A stretch of 64,000 nucleotides of DNA from Pseudonocardia kunmingensis (GCF_006716445.1 NZ_VFPA01000005.1:124001-188000), one strand, 5' to 3'. Numbered from the stretch's first letter, positions 1 to 10,741 are shown. The notes: generated by a model not told the origin, from the sequence alone. Translations and numbers: made by a program.

Positions 1-2307
<2,307 letters not shown>

Positions 2308-2353
2308 GGGGGACGGCCCGGTCGGGGAGCGCGGTGGGCCGTAGGCTGGACCG

Positions 2354-3241
2354 ATGACCGATCGCGACCCGGACACCGGAGCGTCGGGCGACCAGCCGCG
2401 TCTCGTCGAGCCGGTGATGATCGCCGCCTTCGAAGGGTGGAACGACGCCGGGGAGGCCGCCAGCACCGCGCTGGAGCACCTCGAGCTCAGCTGGGACGCC
2501 ACACCGCTGGCCTCGATCGACCCCGAGGAGTACTACGACTTCCAGGTCACGCGCCCGCACGTCCGGCTCGCCGACGGCGTCACGCGCAAGATCGAGTGGC
2601 AGACCACGCGGCTGTCCGTGGCCACCCTGCCCGGCACGGAGCGGCACGTCGTGCTGGTCAACGGCATCGAGCCCAACCTGCGCTGGCGGGCGTTCTGCCG
2701 GGAGCTGCTGGGCCACGTCGACAAGCTGGGCGTGACCAAGGTCATCACCCTCGGTGCGCTGCTGACCGACACGCCGCACACGCGGCCCACCCCGGTGAGC
2801 GGCATCTCCTACGACAAGTCCTCCGCGGGCGCGCTGCGCGTCGAGCCGTCGAGCTACCAGGGGCCGACGGGGATCGTCGGGGTGTTCCAGAACGCGTGCG
2901 TCGAGGCCGGGGTGCCCGCGGTGTCGTTCTGGGCGGCCGTGCCGCACTACGTCTCGCAGGCGCGCGTGCCCAAGGCGGCCGTCGCACTGCTGCACCGGGT
3001 GGAGGAGCTGCTCGACGTCGAGGTGCCGCTCGGCGGGCTGCCCGAGCAGGCCGAGGAGTGGGAGCGCACGGTCTCGGAGATGGCCGAGGCCGACGACGAG
3101 GTGCGCGAGTACGTGCGCCAGCTCGAGGAGCAGGCCGAGGCCGAGGCCGACGACGAGCTGCCCGAGGCTGACGGCGACGCGATCGCCGCCGACTTCGAGC
3201 GCTACCTGCGCCGCCGCGGCACGGGCGGCTCGGGCAACTGA
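2354..3241 (+). CDS. PAC2 family protein
   Basis: A 295-residue member of the PAC2 (proteasome assembly chaperone 2-like) family, common in actinobacteria near mshC; the biochemical role is not settled. The N-terminal IAAFEGWNDAGEAAS and central GALLTDTPHTRP stretches are typical of the family. The C-terminal third is acidic and probably coiled coil (repeated EEQAEAEA-type residues). The ATG lies 6 nt after a TAGGCT -10 box (2342-2347) with no room for a Shine-Dalgarno, so the mRNA is probably leaderless. Its stop overlaps the likely start of the downstream MFS gene. Confidence 0.93.
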   Translation: MTDRDPDTGASGDQPRLVEPVMIAAFEGWNDAGEAASTALEHLELSWDATPLASIDPEEYYDFQVTRPHVRLADGVTRKIEWQTTRLSVATLPGTERHVVLVNGIEPNLRWRAFCRELLGHVDKLGVTKVITLGALLTDTPHTRPTPVSGISYDKSSAGALRVEPSSYQGPTGIVGVFQNACVEAGVPAVSFWAAVPHYVSQARVPKAAVALLHRVEELLDVEVPLGGLPEQAEEWERTVSEMAEADDEVREYVRQLEEQAEAEADDELPEADGDAIAADFERYLRRRGTGGSGN

Positions 3242-4410
3242 ACCGCGGTCCCCGGCCGGGGGCGCTGGCCCGGGGCGGGCTCTACGCGGGGGCGTTCCTC
3301 GGCCCGTTCGGCGGTGGGATCACCGTGGCGATGCTCCCCGAGCTGGGGGCCGCGTACGGGGTGTCGCCCGGCACCGCGTCGCTCTCGCTCACGGCCTACC
3401 TGTTCCCGTTCGCCGCGGTGATGCTGTTCTCCGGCACCCTGGGCGAACGGTGGGGCCGGCGGCGCACGGTGGTCACCGCCTACGGGGCGTACGTGCTCGC
3501 CTCGGTGGCCTGCATCCTCGCGACCGCGTTCCCGGTGTTCCTCGCCGCCCGCGCCCTGCAGGGGGCGGCCAACGCGTTCACCACCCCGCTGCTGCTGTCC
3601 GCGCTCGCCGCCGCCGTGCCGGCGCAGCGGCTGGGGCGGGCGCTGGGCTGGTTCGGGTCGCTGCAGGCGGCCGGTCAGACCTCGGCGCCGCTGCTGGGCG
3701 GGTTCGCCGCCGAGGTCGACTGGCGGCTCGCCTTCGGCGGTGTCGCCGTCGTGGCCGCCCTGCTGCTCGTGCTCGGCATCCCCTCCGAGACCCGCCCCGA
3801 CGCCGTCCGCCCGGGGCTGGGCGACGCGCTGCGGGCGGCGCTGCGGCCCGAGGTCCTGCGGGCCGGCGTGGCCGCGGCGCTGGGCTGGGGCTGCCTCGCG
3901 GGCCTGAGCTTCCTCGTCGCGCTGCGCCTGGAGGAGGAGTTCGGCGTCGGCGCGGGCCCGCGCGGGCTGCTGCTGACCGGCCTCGGCGTGGCGGGCCTGC
4001 TCACCGCCCGCCTCGTCGGCGGCGGCGTCGACCGGGTCGGCGCGCGCCGCAGCGTCCTGCTCGGGGCCGGGCTGGGCGCCGTCGTGGTGGTGGCGGTGGG
4101 CGTGCTCCCCGCCGTCTGGCCGGTCGCGCTCGCCTGGGCCGTCGGCGGCGTCGCCACCCAGCTGGTGCTCGTGGGCGTCAACGCGATGGTCCTGGGGACG
4201 CCCGGGGAGAACCGGGGCGGGGCGGTGTCGGTGGTGCAGGCCGTGCGGTTCGGCGGCGGCGCCCTGAGCCCGGTGGCGATCACCCCGATCTACCACGCCG
4301 ACCCGCTCGCCGGCTTCCTCGTGCCGGCGGCGTTGCTGGCGGTGGCGGTGCCCGCGGCGCTCGCGCGGGGCGGTCAGGACCCCAGCACCGACAGCAGCGC
4401 CCGGGCGTAG
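3238..4410 (+). CDS. MFS transporter, probable drug/metabolite efflux pump
   Basis: Major facilitator superfamily permease of about 390 residues with roughly 12 hydrophobic helices. Motif A after helix 2 reads GERWGRRRTVV and motif C-like glycines follow. The first conventional start (GTG 3325) would cut away helix 1, which is encoded from 3277 (GGLYAGAFLGPFGGGITV). The frame opens at 3172 and contains no ATG, GTG or TTG before 3325, so initiation is probably at CTG 3238, which overlaps the PAC2 stop as CTGA and implies translational coupling. Substrate unknown. Its 3' end overlaps the convergent next gene by 37 bp. Confidence 0.85.
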   Translation: MNRGPRPGALARGGLYAGAFLGPFGGGITVAMLPELGAAYGVSPGTASLSLTAYLFPFAAVMLFSGTLGERWGRRRTVVTAYGAYVLASVACILATAFPVFLAARALQGAANAFTTPLLLSALAAAVPAQRLGRALGWFGSLQAAGQTSAPLLGGFAAEVDWRLAFGGVAVVAALLLVLGIPSETRPDAVRPGLGDALRAALRPEVLRAGVAAALGWGCLAGLSFLVALRLEEEFGVGAGPRGLLLTGLGVAGLLTARLVGGGVDRVGARRSVLLGAGLGAVVVVAVGVLPAVWPVALAWAVGGVATQLVLVGVNAMVLGTPGENRGGAVSVVQAVRFGGGALSPVAITPIYHADPLAGFLVPAALLAVAVPAALARGGQDPSTDSSARA

Positions 4411-4775
4411 GCGCGTTCGGCGTCGACGTCCACGTGGCGCTCCTCGGTGCCGTCGGGCGCGGCGAGCACCACCGCGAGACCGTCACCGATCGGCTCCAGC
4501 CGGCGGAACCGCGCCCCGAGCGCCTCGCGCAGCTGGCCCTCCCGCGGCAGCCACACCACCGACTCCTGCGGCACGCTGTCCAGCGCCCACTCGGTGGTGC
4601 CGTTGAAGCGGATCAGCGGCCCGGTCGGTGCCTGGTGGACGTCGATGGTCAGCTCGCTCACCACGAACACGTCGGCGTCCATCTCGCGGCCCGGGATGAC
4701 GAACCGGTCACCGGAGGTCGGGTGCCACTCGAGGCCGGCCGCGCGCAGCCGCAGGGCGAGCTCGACGGTGATCAA
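4374..4775 (-). CDS. Conserved actinobacterial hypothetical protein
   Basis: A 133-residue soluble protein starting at ATG 4775, with no signal peptide or membrane segment. It contains FVVSELTIDV, FNGTTEWALDS and VVWLPREGQLREALG, a pattern I associate with a widespread actinobacterial family sometimes labelled pilus assembly CpaE-like; I see no ATPase motif that would support that label. It lies 13 bp downstream of the DUF2237 gene in the same direction, so the two are probably co-transcribed. The C-terminus overlaps the convergent MFS gene. Confidence 0.8.
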   Translation of the reverse strand: MITVELALRLRAAGLEWHPTSGDRFVIPGREMDADVFVVSELTIDVHQAPTGPLIRFNGTTEWALDSVPQESVVWLPREGQLREALGARFRRLEPIGDGLAVVLAAPDGTEERHVDVDAERAYARALLSVLGS

Positions 4776-4788
4776 TCCGCACCCCCGG

Positions 4789-5145
4789 TCATGCGGAGTG
4801 CCGGCGCAGGTCGGCCAGGTCCACCCAGTCCAGGGTGCGGGCGTGCGTCGCCTCCAGCACCACCGGCGGCGCCACGCCGGCGGCGAGCGCCTCGGCCCAG
4901 CGGTCGGCGCACAGGCACCACCGGTCGCCCGGCACCAGCCCGGCGAACCCGTGCTCGGGCCGGGGCGTGGACAGGTCGTTGCCGCGCTCGGCGCTGAACG
5001 CCAGGAACTCCGCCGTGACCTGGGCGCAGACGGTGTGCACGCCGGCGTCGTCGGCGCCGGTGTCGCAGCAGCCCGTGCGGTAGAAGCCGGTCATCGGGTC
5101 GGTGCCGCAGGTCGCCAGCTCACCGCCCAGCACGTTGTGCGCCAT
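4789..5145 (-). CDS. DUF2237 family protein
   Basis: A 118-residue protein matching the DUF2237 family along its length: NVLGGELATCGTDPMTGF at the N-terminus, TGCCDTG, HTVCAQVT, GNDLSTPRPE, and GDRWCLCADRW. The many conserved cysteines (TGCC, VC, CLC) suggest metal or thiol chemistry, but the function is unknown. ATG 5145 is preferred because it gives the usual MAHNVLGG start; GTG 5154 is an upstream in-frame alternative. Divergent from a short acidic ORF. Confidence 0.85.
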   Translation of the reverse strand: MAHNVLGGELATCGTDPMTGFYRTGCCDTGADDAGVHTVCAQVTAEFLAFSAERGNDLSTPRPEHGFAGLVPGDRWCLCADRWAEALAAGVAPPVVLEATHARTLDWVDLADLRRHSA

Positions 5146-5180
5146 GTGCCCCACCCAACCAGAACGGGTAGGCCCACCGC

Positions 5181-5345
5181 ATGACCGAGCCGCAGCAGCC
5201 CGAGCCCGAGGCCCCGCGACCGCCGGGGACGCCGGACCTGGACCTCGACGTGCCGGTCGGTGGCGACGGCGACGACCGGCCGGGCAACGAACCCGCGGAC
5301 GAGGACGTGCAGCGCGACGCCGGCACGATGGAGCCGCCCGACTGA
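5181..5345 (+). CDS. Short acidic hypothetical protein (54 aa)
   Basis: An ATG-initiated ORF of 54 residues, MTEPQQPEPEAP at the start and DAGTMEPPD at the end. It is rich in Pro, Glu, Asp and Gly with no Cys and no hydrophobic segment, so it is probably disordered. It fills the gap between the DUF2237 gene and mshC. Support is only its open frame, its position and its actinobacterial composition; I cannot assign a function. Confidence 0.45.
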   Translation: MTEPQQPEPEAPRPPGTPDLDLDVPVGGDGDDRPGNEPADEDVQRDAGTMEPPD

Positions 5346-5392
5346 CGGAGATCGCGTCGCGATCACCACCACGGGCGAGGCGACGACGCGGA

Positions 5393-6640
5393 TCAGGAGC
5401 GCGCCAGGTCGATCCCGAGCAGGGCGTCGACCGCGTCGCGCGCCCGGGCGGGAGCAGCGGAGTCGCGGCCCCGGCGCTCCAGCGCCTCCGCGGCCCACGC
5501 GTCCACGGCGGCCAGCGCGCCCGGCGTGTCCAGGTCGTCGGCGAGGTGGGTGCGCAGCCGTTCGACCAGGTCGTCGGCGGGGGGCGCGGCGTCGAGCGCC
5601 ACGGCGGCGCGCCACCGGGTCAGCCGCTCCTGCGCGGTGGCCAGCAGGTCGGCGGTCCAGGCGCGGTCGGTGCGGTAGTGCCCCGCCAGCAGCGCGAGCC
5701 GCACGGCGGCCATGTCCACGCCGTCGGCGCGCAGCTTGGAGACGAACACCAGGTTGCCGCGCGACTTCGACATCTTCTCGCCGTCGAGCCCGATCATCCC
5801 GGTGTGCACGTAGTGGCGGGCGAACGGGTGCACGCCGGTGTGGGCCTCCGCGTGCGCGGCCCCGAACTCGTGGTGCGGGAAGACCAGGTCCGAGCCGCCG
5901 CCGTTGAGGTCGATCTGGGTGCCGAGCCGGTTGAGCGCGATCGCGGTGCACTCGACGTGCCAGCCGGGGCGCCCCGGACCCAGGTCGGACTCCCACGACG
6001 GCTCGCCCTCGCGGGCGGTGCGCCACAGCAGCGCGTCGTTGGGGTGGCGCTTGCCGGGGCGGTCCGGGTCGCCGCCGCGCTCCCGGGACAGGGCGGTCAT
6101 CGTGGCCTCGTCGTAGTTCGACTCGTACCCGAAGTGGCCGCTCGCGGTCGAGTCGAAGTAGACGTCGGGGTGCGCCGGGTCGTCCACGCGGTAGGCGGCG
6201 CCCTCGGCGAGGAGCTTGCCCACCAGCTCGGCGATCTCCCCCATCGCCTCGACGGCGCCGACGAACTGCCGCGGCGCCAGCACCCGCAGCGCCTCCATGT
6301 CCTCGCGGAACAGGGCGGTCTCGCGCATTCCCAGTACGACCCAGTCGTCCTGGTCGCGGGCCGCGCGCTCGAGCAGCGGGTCGTCGATGTCGGTGACGTT
6401 CTGCACGTAGTGCACGTCGTGGCCGAGGTCGCGCCACAGGCGGTTCACCAGGTCGAACGCGAGGTAGGTGGCCGCGTGGCCGAGGTGGGTGGCGTCGTAG
6501 GGGGTGATGCCGCAGACGTACATCGTGGCCACCGGCCCGGGAGCCGTCGGGCGGATCCGGTGGGTGGCGGTGTCGTGCAGGCGCAGCGGCGGACCGCCGC
6601 CCTCCAGCCGCGGGACGTCGACGGATGCCCAGGTCTGCAT
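5393..6640 (-). CDS. mshC: L-cysteine:1D-myo-inosityl 2-amino-2-deoxy-alpha-D-glucopyranoside ligase
   Basis: ATP-dependent ligase that couples cysteine to GlcN-inositol, the third enzymatic step of mycothiol synthesis. The 415-residue protein is a class I cysteinyl-tRNA-synthetase relative without the anticodon-binding domain, the usual MshC build. Visible motifs: MQTWASVDVP start, zinc-site VCGITPYD, HLGH nucleotide motif, GWHVECTAIA with a second zinc Cys, FPHHE, and the KMSKS loop. The start is ATG 6640, since the upstream TTG 6649 adds only three residues. The gene points away from the TetR/monooxygenase operon. Its presence marks a mycothiol-producing actinobacterium. Confidence 0.96.
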   Translation of the reverse strand: MQTWASVDVPRLEGGGPPLRLHDTATHRIRPTAPGPVATMYVCGITPYDATHLGHAATYLAFDLVNRLWRDLGHDVHYVQNVTDIDDPLLERAARDQDDWVVLGMRETALFREDMEALRVLAPRQFVGAVEAMGEIAELVGKLLAEGAAYRVDDPAHPDVYFDSTASGHFGYESNYDEATMTALSRERGGDPDRPGKRHPNDALLWRTAREGEPSWESDLGPGRPGWHVECTAIALNRLGTQIDLNGGGSDLVFPHHEFGAAHAEAHTGVHPFARHYVHTGMIGLDGEKMSKSRGNLVFVSKLRADGVDMAAVRLALLAGHYRTDRAWTADLLATAQERLTRWRAAVALDAAPPADDLVERLRTHLADDLDTPGALAAVDAWAAEALERRGRDSAAPARARDAVDALLGIDLARS

Positions 6641-6692
6641 ACCCGACAACCTACGCGGCGCCCCGGAGTGCCCGGGGTCACGGTGCTACGAT

Positions 6693-6708
6693 TTGGGCAG
6701 TTGCCCAA
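6693..6708. promoter_or_regulatory. Probable TetR operator: perfect 7-bp inverted repeat
   Basis: TTGGGCA-GT-TGCCCAA is a perfect dyad 24 bp upstream of the GTG of the TetR gene and just after a CTACGAT -10-like hexamer region (6686-6692). Its position over the expected transcription start fits autorepression. It is followed by a strong GGAGGTG ribosome site at 6721-6727. Confidence 0.65.
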
Positions 6709-6731
6709 GGCGAACGCCCAGGAGGTGTCCG

Positions 6732-7304
6732 GTGAGCGCGACCGCTTCCGAACGGGGCCGCGAGGTCCGGCGGCGGCTCACGCGCGCGGCTCGCGAGCTC
6801 GTGCCCGAGCGCGGGTGGGCGGCGGTGAGCACGCGCACCGTCGCCGAGCGGGCGGGCGTGGCACCCGGGCTCGTGCACTACCACTTCCCGTCCCTGCAGG
6901 CGCTGCTGGCCGAGGCGGCGATCGGGGCGCTGCGCGAGGCCCTCGGCGCCACCGCGGACCTCCTGGAACGGGCGCGCACGCCGGACGAGCTCGTCGAGCT
7001 CCTCGTCGCCGAGGTGGACCGCTACACCGGCGCCGACCCGGCGTCCCTGCTGGCAGTCGAGACCCACCTGGCCGCCACCCGCGACCCCGCGCTGCGCGGC
7101 GAGCTGGCCGGGCTCCTGGAGGACTTCCGGGGCCGGATCGCCGCGTGGTTGGCGGAGCACGGCGTCGGCGAACCGGAGGCCACTGCCGCCGTGCTGGCCG
7201 CCGCGCTCGACGGCGTGCTGCTGCACCGCGCCCTGGAGCCGCAGCCCACCGGCGCCGTGACACCCGTCCTGCGCCGGATCGTCGCTCAGCACGGAGGTCG
7301 CTGA
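6732..7304 (+). CDS. TetR/AcrR family transcriptional regulator
   Basis: A 190-residue one-component repressor. The N-terminal helix-turn-helix (about residues 12-58) shows the TetR pattern STRTVAERAGVAPGLVHYHFPS followed by LLAEA. The C-terminal ligand domain is helical and poorly conserved. GTG 6732 is chosen for the GGAGGTG Shine-Dalgarno six bases upstream. The stop overlaps the ATG of the FAD monooxygenase (TGATG), so the two are one operon, and the monooxygenase is the probable regulated function, likely induced by its own substrate (inference). The upstream palindrome at 6693-6708 is the likely operator. Confidence 0.93.
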   Translation: MSATASERGREVRRRLTRAARELVPERGWAAVSTRTVAERAGVAPGLVHYHFPSLQALLAEAAIGALREALGATADLLERARTPDELVELLVAEVDRYTGADPASLLAVETHLAATRDPALRGELAGLLEDFRGRIAAWLAEHGVGEPEATAAVLAAALDGVLLHRALEPQPTGAVTPVLRRIVAQHGGR

Positions 7305-8497
7305 TGAAGGTCGTGATCTGCGGAGCCGGGATCTCCGGGCTCGCGCTCGCCCACCGCATGCGCACGTACGGCTGGGACGTCGTGCTGCTGGAGAAGGCGC
7401 CCGGACCCCGCACCCAGGGCTACATGATCGATTTCTTCGGCGCGGGGTACGACGCCGCAGAGGCGATGGGGCTGCTGCCCGCGCTCCACGAGGTCGGGTA
7501 CCGCATCGCCGAGGCCCAGTACGTGGACGGCGGCGGTCGGGTGCGGGCCAGCCTGGGCTTCGACCAGTTCGGCGCGACCGTGCACCACAGGCTGCTGAGC
7601 CTGATGCGTCCGGATCTCGAGGCGGTGTTGCGCGCGCAGCTCCCCGCCGGCGTGGACCTGCGGTTCGCCACGTCCACCACCGGGATCGAGAACGGGCCGG
7701 ACGGGGTCCGGGTCGCCCTCACCGACGGGAGCACGCTCGAGGCCGACCTGCTCGTCGGGGCCGACGGGATCCACTCCGCGGTGCGGCGGCTCGTGTTCGG
7801 CGAAGAGCGGCGGTTCCTGCGCTACCTGGGCTTCCACGTCGCCGCGTACCTGTTCCGCGACCAGGTGGTCGAGGCCGAGGCCCGGGACCGGTACGCGATC
7901 ACCGACACGGCGGGGCGCCAGATGGGCTTCTACCGCCTGCGCGACGGGCGCATCGCGACGTTCGCCGTGCACCGCACGCCCGACCCCGCGCTGCCCTCGG
8001 ACGTGCGCGCCGCCGTCCAGGCGGCGTACGGCTCGCTGGGCTGGATCACGCCACGGGCGCTGCGGGCCTGCCCCGCGTCGCCGGAGATCTACTACGACCA
8101 GATCGCCCAGATCGTGGTGCCGCGCTGGAGCGCGGGCCGGGTCGCGCTGGTCGGCGACGCCTGCTACGCGGTCTCCCCGCTGGCGGGGCAGGGCGCCTCG
8201 CTGGGCGTCGGCGGCGCCTTCGTGCTCGCCGAGGAGCTGGACCGCGCGCCGTCGATCGAGGAGGGACTGGACCGCTACGAGCGGGCCTTCCGCCCGGTGG
8301 CCGAGGAGAAGCAGCGGGCGGGCCGCCGGACGGCGCGCTGGTTCCTGCCCGCCTCGCGGCTGCAGGTCCGCCTGCGGCGCGTCGCGCTGGCGCTGGCGCG
8401 GCTCCCCGGGCTGGACCGGGTGGTGGCCACCAGCATCGCGGGCAGACCGACGGCGGTGGTCGCGCAGCGGGCCGGACGTCAGGTCCACCACTCGTGA
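7304..8497 (+). CDS. FAD-dependent aromatic-type monooxygenase
   Basis: A 397-residue flavoprotein of the PHBH/PheA (group A) monooxygenase family. The Rossmann FAD motif VICGAGISGLALAHRM sits at residues 3-18, the second motif LLVGADGIHSAVRR near 150, and the ribityl-binding VALVGDACYAVSPLAGQG near 280. Such enzymes use NAD(P)H and oxygen to hydroxylate aromatic or polyketide substrates; this substrate is unknown. It is translationally coupled to the TetR gene. The 3' end overlaps the convergent zinc-ribbon gene by 19 bp. Confidence 0.92.
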   Translation: MKVVICGAGISGLALAHRMRTYGWDVVLLEKAPGPRTQGYMIDFFGAGYDAAEAMGLLPALHEVGYRIAEAQYVDGGGRVRASLGFDQFGATVHHRLLSLMRPDLEAVLRAQLPAGVDLRFATSTTGIENGPDGVRVALTDGSTLEADLLVGADGIHSAVRRLVFGEERRFLRYLGFHVAAYLFRDQVVEAEARDRYAITDTAGRQMGFYRLRDGRIATFAVHRTPDPALPSDVRAAVQAAYGSLGWITPRALRACPASPEIYYDQIAQIVVPRWSAGRVALVGDACYAVSPLAGQGASLGVGGAFVLAEELDRAPSIEEGLDRYERAFRPVAEEKQRAGRRTARWFLPASRLQVRLRRVALALARLPGLDRVVATSIAGRPTAVVAQRAGRQVHHS

Positions 8498-8673
8498 GGC
8501 AGCTTCGCCTCGATGTCGCGGACGTGGCGGCGGGCGCACGCCGGACACAGCCAGTGCCCGCGCCCGTCGGGATCGCGCTCCCGCGCCCAGGCGAGCGCGC
8601 TCGGAGCCCGCGGGTCGCGCGGGGTCCCGCACTGCCGGCAGCGCTGCGCGTCGTCCTGCACACCACCGAGCAT
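8479..8673 (-). CDS. Small zinc-ribbon protein
   Basis: A 64-residue protein with a treble-clef/zinc-ribbon pattern: CRQCG then CPACARRHVRD, followed by a short tail ending EWWT. ATG 8673 is preferred because it has an AAGGGGGG ribosome site; the longer frame would need TTG at 8715. Conserved small actinobacterial protein of unknown role. It is convergent with and overlaps the end of the FAD monooxygenase gene. Confidence 0.7.
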   Translation of the reverse strand: MLGGVQDDAQRCRQCGTPRDPRAPSALAWARERDPDGRGHWLCPACARRHVRDIEAKLPHEWWT

Positions 8674-8714
8674 CCCCCCTTGCCCGCGAGTGCGTCGTCT
8701 GACAACCTGAGCCA

Positions 8715-8730
8715 AGTCATCTAGACCAAA
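8715..8730. promoter_or_regulatory. DasR-responsive element (dre)-like operator
   Basis: The 16 bases match 12 of 16 positions of the published Streptomyces dre consensus (core TGGTCTAGACCA); here the core is TCATCTAGACCA with one perfect half. It lies 24 bp upstream of the nagK-SIS-nagA operon, exactly the pathway that GntR-family DasR represses and glucosamine phosphates derepress. No dasR gene is in the window. Confidence 0.6.
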
Positions 8731-8753
8731 CGTCTACTTCTGCGAGGGCACGC

Positions 8754-9680
8754 GTGCGGAGCGTCATCGGCCTCGACATCGGTGGCTCCAAGACCCACGG
8801 GATCCGCGCCGCGGACGGCAGGACGGTCGCCGAGGCGGTGGCGGGCAGCGCCAACCTCGCCGCCGTCGGGCCGGCCGAGGCGGGCCGGCAGCTCGACGCC
8901 GTGCTCGCCGCGCTCGGCGTGCCCGGCCCCGGGTCCGGGGTCGCCCCCGGGGTCGCCCCCGAGGTCGACGCCGTGTGCGCGGGCGCGGCCGGCGCCGACG
9001 GGGCCGAGTCCGTGGCCACCATGATCCGCCTGCTGCGCGACCGCGTCCCGGGAGCCGTGGTGAGCGTCGTGCACGACGCCCGGCTCGTGCTCGCGGCCGC
9101 CGGCCTGGACGAAGGTGCGGCGCTGATCGCCGGCACGGGGTCGGTCGCGTGGGGGGCCCGCGCCGACGGCGCCACGGCTCGCGCGGGCGGCTGGGGGCAC
9201 CTGCTCGGCGACGAGGGCAGCGGCTACCGCGTGGCGCTGGACGCGGTGCGCCACTGCCTCGACCGGATGGACGCCGGGCGGCCCGTCGACGCGCTCGGCG
9301 CCGCGCTGCTGGACGGCGTCGGCCTCGCCGGGCCGCACCAGCTGATCGACTTCTTCTACACCCGCCAGGACCGGCGCTTCTGGGCCGAGCAGGCCCGCGT
9401 CGTCACGGCGCTGGCCGCGCAGGGCGACACCGCCGCGCGCGCGATCCTCGACACCGCCGCCGACGCGCTGGCCGCGCTCGCCGCGCGGGTGCTCGACCGC
9501 CTCGGCCGTCCCGGCCCCGTCGTGCTCGGCGGCGGCTTCGCCGTGCACGAACCGCTCCTGCAGGACGCGGTGCGCGAGCGCCTGGTCGGGACCGAGGTGC
9601 GGGTCCTCGCCGCCGCCCCCGCCACCGGCGCCGTGCGCCTCGCCCGCAGCCTCCCCCGTCCCGAGTTGGAGATCATCTGA
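8754..9680 (+). CDS. BadF/BadG-type ATPase, probable N-acetylglucosamine kinase
   Basis: A 308-residue sugar kinase of the ASKHA fold. The phosphate-1 loop GLDIGGSKTHG is at residues 5-15, IAGTGSVAWG and GDEGSGYRVA form the phosphate-2/adenosine region, and VLGGGFAVHE closes the C-terminal lobe. The family phosphorylates GlcNAc to GlcNAc-6-phosphate in the cytosol. Location directly before an SIS deaminase-like gene and nagA supports that substrate. GTG start at 8754. The stop overlaps the next ATG (TGATG), and a dre-like site lies just upstream. Confidence 0.85.
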   Translation: MRSVIGLDIGGSKTHGIRAADGRTVAEAVAGSANLAAVGPAEAGRQLDAVLAALGVPGPGSGVAPGVAPEVDAVCAGAAGADGAESVATMIRLLRDRVPGAVVSVVHDARLVLAAAGLDEGAALIAGTGSVAWGARADGATARAGGWGHLLGDEGSGYRVALDAVRHCLDRMDAGRPVDALGAALLDGVGLAGPHQLIDFFYTRQDRRFWAEQARVVTALAAQGDTAARAILDTAADALAALAARVLDRLGRPGPVVLGGGFAVHEPLLQDAVRERLVGTEVRVLAAAPATGAVRLARSLPRPELEII

Positions 9681-10741
9681 TGACCGCCGTCGCCACCGAC
9701 CGACCGGGCCGCCTGATGGCGGCCGAGATCGCCGAGCAGCCAGTGGTCTGGCGCCGGTTGCTCGCCGAGGGCGGCGCCGCCGGGATCGACGACGCCGCCG
9801 CGCTCATCCGCGGCAGGCGCCCGCGCGCCGTGCTGTTCGTCGCGCGCGGCACCAGCGACCACGCCGCCCTCTACGCGAAGTACCTCGTCGAGATCCGGCA
9901 CGGCCTGCCGGCGGGGCTCGTCTCGCCCTCGACGATGACGGCCTACGGGGCCCGGCCCGACCTGCAGGACGTCCTCATGATCGGGATCAGCCAGTCCGGC
10001 GGTTCGCCGGACCTCGTCCGCTCCCTCGAGGTGGCCCGCGCGCAGGGTGCGCTCACCGTCGCGGTCACCAACGACCGCGCCTCGGCGCTGGCGCGCGCCG
10101 CGCACGCGCACGTCGACGTGCTGGCCGGGCCGGAGCGCTCGGTGGCGGCCACCAAGTCCTACACCGCGCAGCTGCTCGCGCTGTACCTGCTGCTGGAGCG
10201 GGTGCGCGAGGTGGACGGGCGCGCGGCGGCCGCGCCGCTTCCCGACCTGGGTGACGCCCTGCTCGCCCGCCGCGGCGAGGTCACCGAGCTCGCGCAGCGC
10301 TACCGGTTCGCGCAGCGGATGCTCACGACCGCGCGCGGCTACTCCTACCCCACCGCGCGGGAGGCCGCGCTGAAGCTCATGGAGACCTCCTACGTCTCGG
10401 CGCAGGCGTTCTCCGGCGCCGACCTGCTGCACGGCCCGCTCGCACTGGTCGACCCGCAGGTGCCGGTGTTCGCCGTGGTGGCCGACGGCGTCGGCGGCGC
10501 CGCGATGGGCGACGTGCTGCCGCGGCTCGCCGAGCGGAACGCGGACGTGTGCTGCGTGGGGCACCGGGGTGCGGTGGCGGGCGCGGCCGTCGGGTTCACG
10601 CTGCCGGAAGGGGCGCCGGAGGAGCTCTCGCCGCTGCTGGAGATCCTGCCGTTCCAGCTGCTCGCGCTCGACGTCGCCGTCGGCCGCGGTGGCGACCCGG
10701 ACGCGCCGAGGGGGCTCTCCAAGATCACGGAGACCCTGTGA
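9680..10741 (+). CDS. Double SIS-domain protein, probable glucosamine-6-phosphate deaminase (NagB-II/AgaS type)
   Basis: A 353-residue protein with two SIS sugar-isomerase domains, like the isomerase half of GlmS but without the glutaminase domain. Domain 1 shows FVARGTSDHAALYAKYLVE and GISQSGGSPD (sugar-phosphate Ser cluster); domain 2 shows ARGYSYPTAREAALKLMET and GPLALVDP. Between a GlcNAc kinase and GlcNAc-6-P deacetylase, the expected job is converting glucosamine-6-phosphate to fructose-6-phosphate and ammonia. The assignment over AgaS-type galactosamine enzymes is by context. Both junctions overlap (TGATG upstream, GTGA downstream), so translation is coupled. Confidence 0.85.
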   Translation: MTAVATDRPGRLMAAEIAEQPVVWRRLLAEGGAAGIDDAAALIRGRRPRAVLFVARGTSDHAALYAKYLVEIRHGLPAGLVSPSTMTAYGARPDLQDVLMIGISQSGGSPDLVRSLEVARAQGALTVAVTNDRASALARAAHAHVDVLAGPERSVAATKSYTAQLLALYLLLERVREVDGRAAAAPLPDLGDALLARRGEVTELAQRYRFAQRMLTTARGYSYPTAREAALKLMETSYVSAQAFSGADLLHGPLALVDPQVPVFAVVADGVGGAAMGDVLPRLAERNADVCCVGHRGAVAGAAVGFTLPEGAPEELSPLLEILPFQLLALDVAVGRGGDPDAPRGLSKITETL

